The notes below the pieces were generated by a model. That model ran no database searches. It worked only from the letters and a program-made list of their open reading frames with translations, and was not told the DNA's origin. From the NCBI GenBank assembly GCA_947683625.1, contig CANTUR010000340.1:434001-498000 (forward strand): a DNA stretch of 64,000 nt, in the 5' to 3' direction. The stretch comes from Mallotus nudiflorus (taxonomy: Eukaryota > Streptophyta > Magnoliopsida > Malpighiales > Euphorbiaceae). Both the position numbers and the translations under genes were made by a program. Positions 23,791 to 35,954 of the stretch are shown here, one piece after another. Each line of letters begins with the position of its first letter. The first letter of the stretch is position 1.

Positions 23791-26700
23791 TAGAAAGGGA
23801 AATGCTATCTCAAATTCAAATGTAGTTGAGTGTGATGATGTAGATTTAGATCTTTCAATTGCTGCTACACCATCAACCAGCTATTTGAGTTCATGGTTGC
23901 TAGATTCAGCTTATAGTCATCATATGACTCCCAATCGAGAATGGCTCTTTGACTTTAAAGAACTAAAAGGTGGAGTTATCTATACAGCAAATAATGCCCC
24001 TCTTAACACATATGGGATTGGTTTAGTTCGCTTGAGCAATAAGGATGGATCAATCAGAACCTTAACAGGTGTTCATTATGTGCCGGATTTGATGAGGAAT
24101 CTCATTTTTATGGGAACCTTAGAGTCAAAAGGTTTTGAAGTAAGGGCGAAAGATGGGATAATGAGAATCATCTCTGGTGCACTTATGATAATGAAGGGGA
24201 TTCAAAAAAGAAAAAATGTGTATTACTTTTTGGGTAATACAATTATTGGGATAGCAGCAACGGGAGCTTCTACTGATGATCAGGAGTCAAAAGCAACCAA
24301 GTTATGGCATATGCGCTTAGGGCATGCTGGAGAAAAATCCTTAAAATTGATAATAGATCAAGGATTATTGAAAGGAATCAAACTTGCAAATTGGATTTTT
24401 TTGAGCATTGCATCAAAGGGAAGAAGATAAGGGTAAATTTTGGAATAGCTATCCATGATACCGAGGAAATTCTAGATTATGTTCATTTATATGTATGGGG
24501 GCCTTCCAAGAATGCTTCATTGGGAGGAAAACACTATTACATCTTTTTTGTTGATGATTTTTCCCAAAGAGTATGGGTGTATACAATGAAGATGAAGGAT
24601 GAGGTGCTAGGAATTTTTCTTAAATGGAAAAAGATGGTGGAGACTTAAACAGGCAGAAAAGTTAAACGTCTTCGCATAGACAATGGTGGATAGTTAAAAA
24701 ATGATTTTTGAAATTTTGTGAAGATGAAGGTATTGTCAAACACTTCACTATCAGATATACACCACAATAAAAAGGGGTGGCAAAGTGAATGAACCGGACA
24801 TTGCTAGAGAAGGTTCGATGTATGTTGTCCAATACTGGGTTAGGCAAAGAATTTTGGGCTGAGGCTGTGGTATATGCTCAACCACCTACCATCAACTACT
24901 ATTGGTGGTAAAATGCCATTGGATAGATTATGATTCCTTACATGTGTTTGGTTCCACTACATATTACCATGTTAAGGAGTCAAAGCTGGATCCAAGAGCA
25001 AAGAAGGCAATCTTTATAGGGATAACTTCTCATGTGAAAGGCTATCGTCTTTAGTGTCCATAAATAAAGAAATTAATCTTCATTAGGGATGTTACCTTTG
25101 ATGAATCTACCATATTAAGAATGGTGACTTCAAAAAAAATGGAGCAGATAGATGGTACTCCCAAACAGGTGGAGTTTAATGGTAACAGAATTGTCCCTGC
25201 TAATGTAGAAAGTGATGATGACTCTCCTATGGTAGAAGAAGAGTCAAATAAAGAAGAGGTTCAAACCCAAGAACCTCCACAACAACATGAATCAATTGCA
25301 TTAAGGAAGGGGAAGATGACTATTAGATAACTTACTCGCTATACTAATATTGTCTCTTCTGTATCACTAATTACAATGGATGATGTTCCTACCACTTATA
25401 ATGAAGCAATCAAAAGTTTAGAACATAAAAAGTGGAGGATCGCTATGAATGAAGATATGTAGTCCCTTCAAAAGAATCAGACATGGAAACTAGCTAGTCT
25501 TCCGAAGAGAAAGAAGGCAATTGGGTGCAAGTGGGTATATGCAAAGAAAGATGGATTTTCTGATAAGGATAATGTTCACTATAAAGCAAGATTGGTGGCT
25601 AAAGGCTATGCGCAGACAGAGGGAATTGATTATAATGAAGTATTTTCTCCAGTTGTAAAACGTTTCTCCATCAGAATTTTATTGGCTTTGGTAGCACAAT
25701 TGGATTTAGAACTAGTTCAGATGGATGTAAAAACCGCATTTTTACATGGAGACTTGGATGAGAAAATCTACATGACTTTTCCAGATGGATTCAAAGTTGC
25801 TAATAGAGAAAAGATGGTCTGTAAATTGAAAAAATTATTGTATAGATTGAAGCAATCTCTGAGGCAATGGTACAAGTATTTTGACAAGTTTATGATAGGG
25901 CAAAAGTACACGAGAAGCAAATATGATCATTATATGTATTTGCATAAGCTACAAAATGGATCCTATATATATCTTCTTCTTTATGTTGATGATATGCTGA
26001 TAGCTTCCAAGAGTCAGATAGAGATTAAGAAATTGATAACTCAATTGAACAAGGAGTTTGAGATGAAGGATCTTGGTGAATTAAAAAAGATTCTTGGTAT
26101 GGAAATATCCAGAGATAGGAAATTAGGGAGGCTTTGTTTGTCTCAGAAAGAATATCTGAAGAAGGTACTAAAATGTTTTAGCATGAATGAAAAGTCAAAA
26201 CCAGTTAGTACACCACTTGCTCCTCATTTCAAGCTTAGTGCATCCATGTCACCGAAATATGATGTAGAACTGGAACACATGTCAAAAGTACCATATGGAA
26301 GTGCTGTTGGTAGCTTGATGTATGCAATGGTATATACGAGGCCTAATACTTCACAGACAGTTGGGGTTGTGAGCAGGTACATGCATGATCCTGGAAAGGA
26401 GCATTGGCAAGCTGTGAAATGGATTCTACGGTATATTCTGAACACTGTAGACATTGGTTTGGAATTTTAGTAGGATAGACAAGATGGTCACTGTGTAGTT
26501 GGGTATTGTGATTTTGACTATGCTGGTGATTTGGATAAGCGTTGGTCAACTACTAATTATGTGTTTACTTTTGCAAAGGCAACAGTTAGTTGGAAGTCTA
26601 CCTTACAGTCAACAGTTGCTTTGTCTACTACAGAGGCAAAGTATATGGTAATTACAGGGGTTGTAAAGGAGGCAATTTGGCTTCAAGGGTTGCTTGGTGA

Positions 26701-26959
26701 ATTGGGAATGGAGCAGAAGCACATCAAAGTGCATTGTGACAGTCAGAGTGCTATTCATTTAACAAAGAACTAGGTTTATCATGCAAGAATGAAGCATATA
26801 GATGTTCGATATCATTTTGTACGGGAGATTCTGGAAGAAGGTGGAGTCATAATCTAAAAGATTCGAACTACTGAGAATCCTGCTGATATGATGACAAAAG
26901 TGGTAACGACGATTAAGTTTAAACATTGTTTAAACCTTATCAATAATGTTACAAATTGA
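23790..26959 (+). pseudogene. pol pseudogene of copia 2 (protease, integrase, RT, RNase H)
   Basis: The protease box is SWLLDSAYSHHMTPNREW (23890; LDSG usual). The GAG-pre-integrase LWHMRLGHAGEKSLKLI is at 24303. Integrase fragments with FVDDFSQRVWVY lie at about 24550. RT spans 25400-26470 with ARLVAKGYAQTEGIDYNEVF, QMDVKTAFLHGDLDEKIYM and the catalytic YVDDM (about 25982). RNase H at 26531-26770 has STTEAKYM and HCDSQSAIHLTKN. The end reads NPADMMTK to TGA 26957-26959. Frameshifts and stops interrupt integrase and the RT start. Confidence 0.9.
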
Positions 26960-27034
26960 AAGATGAAATTTGTAAATACTACTGAAAGTTGGATTTGTGA
27001 GAGAATTGTATGGAATTTTGCCAAGGTGGAGATT

Positions 27035-27539
27035 TGTTGGTTTTAGCAAAATGTGAAATCCCACATCGATTGCTTTTAAGCAATAGGGAATTTTTTTTAT
27101 TATAAAAGAAACCTTCCCTTTTAGTTAAACTTATCCCACAAAATATTAGTCTTCTCAAATATTTAGGCTATTTGTATTCTTTTTTTTTTCTTTTGTAATA
27201 TTTCCTCATTTAGTAAAATATTATTTTGGTAGTGTTCAAGGATGTCAGCATAATTGGTTGAACCTCGTTAAATTTTGATATTCTCTTTTATATTTATTTA
27301 AGAGCTATTGTCAGGTATAATTGTTGTTAATTATTGTGCTATTAAAATTACTTGTTTTGGTAAAATTCTGTTTAAGGATAGTGGTTTTTAAGTGGGACTA
27401 TTGTGACCCCTCCACTCTTTTCTGAAAATATACTTTAGGATGATTTTTAGTACAATCGTTTATATTTTAATTACCTGTGCAATAGTTGTCAAAGTGATTT
27501 TTGTTATTATTTGTGAAAATTAACTCGAATTCCACAACA
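27035..27539 (+). repeat. 3' LTR of copia 2
   Basis: It is 505 bp, TGTTGG to ACAACA, with the same order of blocks as the 5' LTR (tcccacatcgattgctttta, gtgacccctccactctttt). Confidence 0.93.
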
Positions 27540-27626
27540 GTAATAATATTTTTCACTGGATTAATCAGGTGGCTACCACTTCAAAATTCCCCCCGCTGCC
27601 TGAGAAGGAGGCTGAGTATGGCATGA

Positions 27627-28392
27627 ATTTTTCAACATAAATGTGGTCAAGGAGCATTGTCCTGAGGTTGTTATGGTTGCTTTTGCAGGCCAACAATGAA
27701 GTAAAGTGGTCTAATAAGTTCAAGCGAACTTTGTTTAAGAATGTATAGAGAGTGGTCAAAATTATACACTATCTACTTTAGTTTAAGAATCATTTGAATG
27801 ATGAACACTTCTTTCCATATTTCTGATTAAAAATGTGCAAAGCAATATACATTTTCTTGTATGTCGCTTATCGTCAATACTTCGATACAGTAGAAAACTA
27901 ACACAAGTTCTACAACCATTGCTTTTGACTAAAATTCTGTGCTATCATGTGAAGAAGGATGAAAATGATCATATAAACAGACAATATGACATTGTTGTGA
28001 CTGTCAGCTTCAAAACAACAAATCTAGCATAGTAATCTTGTACTATGTTTTCAAAGAAAAATATATTTATAATTAACAAGGGGTAGGAGTTATAGTCGTC
28101 AAATTTCATGATCACTTGATAAAATCAACAAATAATAGCTCGACATATTTGGGAAAAAAGTAATGGATAGCTGTATCAATTTCCTAGAATGTCTTAATTC
28201 CAAGAGAGGATGCTCAGAATCAACAGGAAACGATCAAATGAAACCTAATTATGACTCCGATGCAGCTCGTGTGGCAGTACGGCACGTAGGATAAGCAGAC
28301 TGGATGAGGGTCACAAATTCTGTGCAGCTGTGTTAATCTAACTGTGGGAGTCACTACTACAGGAAATTGTGGGATGAAATTTCAATTGAACC
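27627..28392. other. Intergenic, between the RLP pseudogene end and a convergent gene
   Basis: It holds the former 3' region of the RLP pseudogene and the presumed 3' UTR of the minus-strand gene ending at 28393. No other coding sequence was recognised. Confidence 0.5.
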
Positions 28393-29731
28393 TCAAAGAA
28401 TTATGCAGGAACAACCCCTACTGCTCTGACCTTCACCATCAGTATCATCTGTTTCACTTTGAAAAGCAAAAAACAAGGGAGGACAAGCATACTATTCAGA
28501 CATTTTCCATTTAAAGCAATACATGCATATCAAACATCTGAATGCATTAAAATTGAAAATAAGCAAAATTTCAATGAAATTAGATAAATGGAACTCAAGT
28601 TTATATCATTTGATCCTATTTCTTGAATGATGAGTAGTCAAAAATTTCTACATTTAGTCTTGTACTTATGCATCAGGAAGATGATAATACCACAATGAAG
28701 CCATACTCATAACACCCCTGGGAACTCCACAACGATGAATTTAGATTCCATTACAGCTTCTAATTGATTTTACCTCAACAAGTTAAAACAGCAACACTTT
28801 CAGACCTCATCGAGCGATAAGCTACTATTCTGTTTTCAATGCTAGATGCAACATTATCAACTATGATATTTCCATTCTATTATATAACTGTTATTGCAAA
28901 CGAAATTTTGCATCTCAGCATCCATCAAAAGAACTTATTGTCCTGAGGTACTGTTATCTTCACCATATTTTTTTAATAAAACTAAGTTCATTCTTTCACT
29001 ATATAATTATCAATCTAAATTCAAGTGATTTCAGTTCGAATGTCAAAGAACATTTTCGAAGAATTAGCTCGAGAACAGCTGACATATATATATCTATTTT
29101 TTATGGATCATATTCTGTCATGGAACAAAAAAAGAAAAAAAAAAAAACCTACTTGCTTTTAGAAAATTATCTGCAATTGTTCAACATTTCATAGTCATTC
29201 ATTTATATTTTGTCCAACAACAGTGATGGTGTGTGTGATTATCAACAACTAACAGCACAAAGCATAACATGTAAAATTTCCAAAGCAGAAATTAAAAGAT
29301 AGGTTCACTAAAAAACAAAGCAAAATAATTAAACGGAAAGAAGTAGAAACCAACAAACTGACCAACCTGTTTTCAAATTCTCTAATATGAACAAGTTCTT
29401 TTCCTAAGAAATCCATCCATTGCACTGTTTTCCTCTCAACTTGTTTCGAATCCAAAGAAGAAGACTTTTTAAGACTACTTTTGAGGCCCTGTGATTGTTT
29501 CCCCTCTACAACTACACTTACAATCTCTTCTTTGACACCATTAATGGAATCAGTAGCAGTAGCAACTGATACAACTGCACTAGCTGCTGCTGCTGTTGTT
29601 GTTGTTGCTGAAGATGGCACATGAGTACTGTTTTCCAATTTCAATGGTCCTTGTGTATACAATAAACTAGAACAAGGCTTGCAGAAGCAAATAAAAGAAG
29701 GACAATGGATCTTGCAAAACAAGACCCTCAT
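28393..29731 (-). CDS. Plant-specific 142-aa protein of unknown function, CaaX-like C-terminus
   Basis: Two exons: 29367-29731 (ATG at 29731) and 28393-28456, with a GT-AG intron at 28457-29366. Joining them gives 142 codons plus TGA. The N-terminus has five Cys in the first 20 residues (MRVLFCKIHCPSFICFCKPC). The middle is low complexity (Thr/Ala/Val). A conserved-looking block KTVQWMDFLGKELVHIREFE precedes an acidic SETDDTDGEG segment. The end is RGCSCIIL, whose last four residues (CIIL) fit a CaaX box of the geranylgeranyl type. I have a memory of similar short plant proteins with the REFE...SE(x)D ending but no assigned function. Membrane tethering by lipidation is inference. The exon junctions preserve the frame. 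Confidence 0.8.
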
Positions 29732-29744
29732 CAACACACATGTA

Positions 29745-29745
29745 G

Positions 29746-29788
<43 letters not shown>

Positions 29789-29790
29789 AT
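29745..29790 (+). repeat. (TA)n(TG)n compound microsatellite
   Basis: It lies just upstream of the start codon of the 142-aa protein gene, in its presumed 5' UTR or promoter. Confidence 0.9.
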
Positions 29791-32700
29791 CTTTCTTGAT
29801 TTTTCAGAAAACTAACATTAGCCCGTTTCCTGTATGGAAAGTTAAAATCTTTGAAAGAAAAGAGCAAAACCCAGATTGCAATTTGAGTTGTTAAGGTGAT
29901 TGATGAATTGGAATTCCATAATCAAAAAGTGGGTGTACTGTGTTTCCTCTGTTTATACAGATGGAGAAAAGGCTCCAACTTTGAAGCAAAACAAAAATTC
30001 TGTCTATTACAGAGGGATGAAAGTACTAATAAGTAAGGTACCCTTTTCTTCTTCCATTGTTCAAGGAATCAAGAAACTCATTCGGTTCCAATTGCGTAGA
30101 AGAATAAGAGAAACCTCGGATGGAATATTAAGTACAGAAAGGAAAAAAAAAAGTGTTGTTTAAAGAAAAAAATAATATTTCCCTAAAAATCAATAATAAT
30201 TTATTTATTTTTTAAAAAATAAAAAATATATAATTAAAATGAAAAATTATATTTTGACTTGTTAGTTATTTTTATTTTATTTTATTTTAATTATCATTAA
30301 ATGAGCATATAATGATGATTATTAATAAAATATATGTACAAATTAAAGTAACCATAAAATATATGGATTAAAATATCATTGGTAACCCTAATTTTAATTA
30401 TAAATTAAGACTGAATTTGTATACTTTGTTTTAATCATTATTAGATGATGAAACTGTAATTTTTTATATAATTTTTTCTTTCTTTCAAAGTCAATAGAAA
30501 GGCATTAACATGCTCACAAGTTTTCTAACTGTTAATTAAATGGAAATGTTTATACAACTTAAATGATTTGAGGAAGAATTTGAAAATTAATTGTCATACA
30601 TTATATTCAACATTAATTTGAATAATATCTACTCATAACAGCCAACATAATGCCTAGGCATGCTTTTACATTGTAAATTTTCTTTATTTGTTAGGTTGAC
30701 AACATTTTGAGCACTTCATGTTTTATACAGGAATTTTCAAACTAATAAAAAAAAAAAAGAAATAAAATAAAAGCTTATGCTAAGATGAAATTTTGTTAAA
30801 CAAAAGCATAATGCATTGTTCACCTTTTATATTTGTTATTTTTTACCAGTTTGATATATTAATTTATAGTTTTATTATTTTAATGCATAAAATTTTTTAA
30901 AATATAATTTTAAAACCCTATCAATACATGTAATATGAAATAGCAAATCAATACATATCATATTTTAAGATTTGTTTAATAAAAAATTATAAGTAAATGT
31001 GTCAAATTAATAAAATATGGCAATTATCGGGGGTGACAAATGTATTATGTTATTAAATTAGTATATTTTAAACGAATTTAAATATTAAAATAATAAAATT
31101 ATAAGTTAGAATATCAAACTGATAAATTGTATGAAACAAAAGACCTATGTATTCTTAAAAAACAATGTTAGTTATATTAAATTATATAACTGTTGACTCA
31201 AATTGACTGCGAAAGCAAACTTAGCCAAACTTTTAATGATACATATAAAAATTGTATAAAAGTAAAATAACAAACTAATTAGAGGTTGTTTGATTAGACT
31301 TTTCACTAATAAAAATTGTAGAAATTGTAAATTTGGGTCTTTACAGTAATTATTTATTATTATTATTATTGATACATTTTCTAAAAAAATTTAGGATAAA
31401 TGATATATAAAAAAAAAAAGTATATCATACAGTTCATGATCCATTAGAATAAGAAAAACAGTAATCCAATGTTTATTTTAATTTAAGCAATTTCTTTTGT
31501 TGATCAACTCCCTGAATTAAAAAGAATATCTTTTGATTGACTGGCAAGCAATATTCATCTTTTGGGTTCTTTCTTTTTAAAAGGAAAATAAATATAGCAG
31601 AAGATCCAATAGATAGGGAAAACATCCTATTATTAATCAAATAATTTAAAAAAGAAAATTGATATGATATATCCTCAATTTTGAATTAATTTTAAATTTA
31701 ATCTTATTTTTAAAGTTATTTCAATTTGTCCTTTCAATTTTTAGATTTGTGTTAATTCTATTCAAATGGCAATTGACATGAAACAAAGTTGAGGTGATAT
31801 TTCTACATGATTTAAGAGCGTCTAATGTGGTAAAAAGTGTCTTATGTGATAAAAAACGTCCTATGTGACCATCTCATATGATCAATTCTATCATCAACTT
31901 TTTAAGTGATGTCAAATCTATCCAGACAATAAATAAATTTTAAGATTTTTTAAAATTATGTTCATAATTGTTTAATTATACATATAAAGACTATTATTCC
32001 AATTAATGGATAGATGAAGTTTTAAAGGCAGAAGCAAAGTCATTGATTATGTGAAGGTGCTATCCTTCCAACATATTTCCTTGTTATGCTTTTTTGATTG
32101 TGAAATTTGTTGCCCACATCACCTCCTCAATGCAACCTTTTTATTACACATTACCCCCTTTTCTCTTTTTCAACTTCACAGCTACATCTTTTTCAACTTG
32201 ATAGCTACATCTGTTATCAAATAAATACAACATTGATAGCTACAGCACATGTCTCCCACAAATAAGTTAGTGATTATATATATATATATATATATATGAA
32301 CATATGATTTAAATTTTATTCCATGTATTTCTGAATCATTCCTTTCTAAAAATAATAATAAGAATAAATTATTTTGTAAAATGCACAATGTCTTTCCTCT
32401 CCTGAATCATTTATTTCTATAACTATTGTAAAAACAATTTTAGGTAACATTTTTTTAACGTTCATTTAACAAGTTAAGCTTAATAATTTTTCAATGCAAG
32501 TAAAATTGTGCCGCTTATAACGACATTTTATCAAAATTAAGTTTAATGGAGAAAAAAAAGTAAGTTAAGAGAAGCAATAATTATTGTTGTTGTTGTTATT
32601 ATTATTATTTTCAAATGGACCAAAATACTTTCATAAAATTAATTACTTATTTAGCAAATTCAAGATTTAATTTCTTCTTGCAAAACAATTAAGTCACATG

Positions 32701-33610
32701 AATATTCACATTAAAACTTTCAAAATTCAATAATTGATTTTGTTAAAACAATTTGGTGAGAGTAGTATGGCTATGAACAAAAACATAACACTATAAAACC
32801 ACAAAAGTTATTAGGAAAAAATTTCAATGAATTATGTTTTAATATTTTAAATTATGTGTTTAAATGTCCCAAATGAGACATTGATCTAAAGCACCAAAGG
32901 ATTACTTACTAGAATTGTACATATCATGGAAACACAATTCATTGAAAAAGTAATGAATAGTTGACTTCGCCGATACATTTGACATGTAAACTCATTGTCA
33001 TCATCTAGAATTTTTGCATTCACCACCACCCCACGAACCCCACATTGATTAACAATTAATGCGTTTTTTGTTTTATGATGTAATGTTATCATTAGGGTGA
33101 AAATTAGTGGCTAAAGTAGCATTTTACCCCATAATTCTTTTAATTATTTTCAAGAATATTTTACATTTTGTTCTATTAGTGCTAAAGTTTTTAATATTAA
33201 AAAAGTGTAACACACTTTTTAAATAGAATAAGATAATTTTTCCTAAATAACTATTTTTCAATAATTTAAACTATTTCATATTTTTAAAATAGTAATGTTA
33301 ATACCTATAAAATAATAATATTATTTATTTATGAATTATGTTATTTGTACATATGTGAAGTTAATTCATCAAAATATCAAATATTTTGTGTAAAATGACT
33401 AGACAAATTATTTTGCAATGAATTACACCTTGATTACAAGTTAGGAAGAAAACTTGTTATTTTTAAATAATTATTTTGCAGCATTCTTTTTTTTTTTTTT
33501 TTAAATTATCTCAACCAAACACAGGCACAAAATAGTTTTTTTTTTTTTTTGTTTTTGGAGAAATGATGACTAAATATTATAAAAATGAATTATTACAAAT
33601 AATATTAGGA
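29791..33610. other. AT-rich intergenic region
   Basis: No gene was recognised. The first few hundred bases would hold the promoter of the minus-strand 142-aa gene. At 31670-31900 the sequence has the style of MULE or foldback TIRs (aatttgtcctttcaattttt) and three degenerate roughly 21-bp units around tctaatgtggtaaaaa, tcttatgtgataaaaaa and tcctatgtgacc. A TA run lies near 32274-32297. Poly-T runs lie near 33489-33502 and 33537-33550. Confidence 0.4.
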
Positions 33611-33914
33611 CTACATAATTGAACATGCATTTGGATTCTCCTCACTAAACATCATCAACACTTCCTCTTCACATAAAAAATCAAACAAAAATGATTGTTC
33701 CCATTGTGCTCGTGCTCGTGCTCGTGCTTGTGGTGCTTCATCATCTTTTGGTTCTCCTTCTATAGTTTTGTCGTGCGTAGTTATAATCTCAACCCTCTTC
33801 TTCGTCTTCTTCTTTAGTTTCTTCAAAAGTTTATGAGGATTGATTTGCCCCTTCACCACTACGCTATGTTTGTTCATGTCTGTTGTAAATGTCTCCACCC
33901 CTACAAACACACGC

Positions 33915-33995
<81 letters not shown>

Positions 33996-34290
33996 CAAAA
34001 TTTAATATTATTATTTTTTTTAGAGATAATTCATAATTCATGATTAATTACCTTTAAACTTTGAGATTGCTTTAGCCACACTTCTCTCACATGCATTACA
34101 ATACATGGGGACTTTGAATTCTACCTCTTCTATTTCCTGTGTTTAATTTCACAGAATAATCCGAACCCAATTAAAAAAAATAATTAATTTCAATTAACAA
34201 GAAAAAAAAAAAAAGAAAGAAAGAAAATGGAAATGTGGATATATATATGCCTCTTACTTTGATATCATCATTTTTGTTTTGATTGGCCAT
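33611..34290 (-). CDS. Heavy metal-associated isoprenylated plant protein (HIPP), 135 aa
   Basis: Three exons: 34258-34290 (ATG 34290, MANQNKNDDIK), 34052-34136 and 33611-33900, with GT-AG junctions in frame. Residues about 14-80 form an HMA domain with the metal-binding MYCNAC (MxCxxC, residues 22-27), then SVAKAISKFKGVETFTTDM and VVVKGQINPHKLLKKLKK. The linker has an Arg-Ala run (RARARA). The C-terminus CSIM (132-135) is a CaaX box of the farnesyl type. HIPPs bind metals through the Cys pair and attach to membranes by the lipid; many respond to metal, cold or pathogen. Length fits single-HMA members. No defect is seen. Which HIPP subgroup it belongs to is not determined. Confidence 0.9.
33918..33992 (+). 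repeat. (TA)n microsatellite filling half of HIPP intron 2
   Basis: A 75-bp TA array within the 151-bp intron 33901-34051. It is likely length-polymorphic. Confidence 0.95.
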
Positions 34291-35860
34291 TGCAATAATT
34301 CTTACATAAATAAAACTCATACAGACAACAACAACTGTCGAAAAGATGGGTGCATGAAGACAAATTAACATTGCTTCTGGACAAATTGGGTGCTTTGATT
34401 AATTAATTTTCGAAATAACTGCCATTAAAATTGAACGTTAACAAGCAATTTCTTTTCTTTTTAAATTCTTTCCTTAAATTTAGGAGTCGTCGTCCAAAAC
34501 CAAAGCGACCCTTCAATTGGTTGCATCATTTACATGAGAATCTGTTTGCCCTAACTTCATATCTATATATATATATAAATTGATCAACCATCAAACGCAA
34601 CTTCAAGCTTTTTTATTTTCTTGCGCATACACTTCTATTAATTATATTCTTGAGTTGTTCAAAACTGAACCAGCATGCATGCAGTAAACATGGCAAGATT
34701 AATTAATTTCAGGCATTATTTTGCCTATATATATATATATATATATAATTGCTCGAAGGATATACCATTTAATTCTAACAAAAACTATTCTCACTTGAAT
34801 GATATTTCAAATTCAAGTTATAATACATATAATCACATTAAATTACTTATCATTTTTATGGTTATATTTGAATCGAATTGAATTAGTCAGAATTAAATAA
34901 ATTCTGAATACCGATAATTTAGATCAAAAGAGCTAAGTGGAATATTACATATTACTTCATTTTAAGAATTTATATTCAAATTACGTTGTAATTAATTTAT
35001 ATAATTAGATTTTATTAAATTTAAAGAATTAAAATAAAATATTTTATTTATTATACAATTAACAATAAAATAGAATAATTTAATAGTGATAGAGATAAAT
35101 AATTTTTGTTAAATCATTTAATATAAAATATAAAATATAAAAAATTACTGAGTGCAGAAAGTCATTAAAATAATGATGGGACATATCTTATAAATTTTTT
35201 TATTATTCTCATAGTTATATATTAACTAATTTAGTCCTGAATTACGCTTAATATATGGTGGGACTCTAAATATGGCAAACAAGTACTGACATGAAAATTG
35301 CGAGTCACAGGTGACCTGTTAACCTGAAATATACGGTACATTGCAATGTATTTTAGACTTTCACTAAAAATAGGTGGAATAGTGACTGTATACAATAAAA
35401 ATAACAATTTTTTAATTTATAAAAAAAATTAAAAAAACCTGAGAAGTGGCTTAATTCAACCGCAAACACGCCATACATAGTTATTTATTTATTTATTTTT
35501 TAGAACTTGGAGAGAGAGAGGGAGGCAAAGCATAAATATCGACCCCTAAATCCTTAAACTATGAGATATTTACAATATTTCTTCAACTTATATCACTAAA
35601 CTACTCAATCTTGACTGTTAATTATATATTTCAGCTTATTTTTTCAAAAGGCAATGATATTGAAGGATAGATCTTAACTTGTATAAGTAAATAATATGGA
35701 TTTGTGATAATTTGTAAAATACATATGACAAGAAAATATGTTATAAAAAATATGATAAGATAATAAGAATACAAATTTACCTAAATTTCAATGATAAAAT
35801 TAAAAAAAAATTAAAATACAAAATTCATGTAACTATTATTATTATTATAGAAACACTACC
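34291..35860. other. AT-rich intergenic region
   Basis: It contains the presumed promoter of the HIPP gene (TATA-like runs at 34562-34578) and a TA run near 34727-34747. No coding sequence or recognisable transposon end was found. Confidence 0.4.
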
Positions 35861-35868
35861 TATATAAG
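35861..35868 (+). promoter_or_regulatory. TATA box candidate for the ORF at 35955
   Basis: TATATAAG lies 87 bp before ATG 35955 in a sequence (ctacctatataaggtc) close to the plant core-promoter consensus. The leader between is A-rich. Confidence 0.5.
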
Positions 35869-35954
35869 GTCGAGCTTTTCTCAGACACAAAATTTTCATT
35901 CAACAGTAACAAAAGAGCATCATACAAGAAAAGAGCCAATAAAAGAATAAGCAC

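Larger units (their letters stand above)
22349..27539 (+). mobile_element. Ty1/copia retrotransposon 2, inserted in the RLP membrane-helix codons
   Basis: The LTRs are 22349-22840 (492 bp) and 27035-27539 (505 bp). The 3' copy keeps the TGTTGG...ACAACA ends; the 5' copy has TATTGG...ATAACA. Perfect TSDs GTAAT lie at 22344-22348 and 27540-27544. A decayed initiator-Met-type PBS (TAGTATCAAAGC, about 22843) and a purine run (aaggtggagatt) just before the 3' LTR complete the structure. Coding remnants resemble the Tork/Tnt1 branch of copia. Many stops show it is dead. Its insertion split Val-Ile codons of the RLP membrane helix. Confidence 0.95.
13887..27626 (+). pseudogene. Receptor-like protein (LRR-RLP, Cf-9/RLP12 type), broken by nested insertions
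   Basis: Coding pieces in order are 13887-14713, 19407-about 19665, about 21890-22348 and 27545-27626. Reading across the insertions gives: a signal peptide (MAKLCFLVFLFIFLFLTPC); the LRR-NT cap with paired Cys (SCPDD, DCCQWEMVGC); LRRs such as LRVLKLD, LTTLALSNNRI and LKILRLQDN; the last LRRs (LLNISYNHLSGEIP, ESLDLSHNRLSGSIP); a short acidic juxtamembrane region; a membrane helix; and a basic tail ending RCLRRRLSMA. Family members are cell-surface receptors of about 900-1000 aa without a kinase. Here most central LRRs are gone. Frameshifts lie near 14352 and 14455, in-frame stops occur in the LRRs, and a TAG follows NNNFNG at about 22142. It cannot make the normal protein. Confidence 0.9.

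Noticed and set aside
29900..30163. 87-codon plus-strand frame upstream of the 142-aa protein gene
   Set aside because: No recognised domain, poly-Lys end from an A-run, and position in the divergent gene's promoter. Kept out for lack of support.
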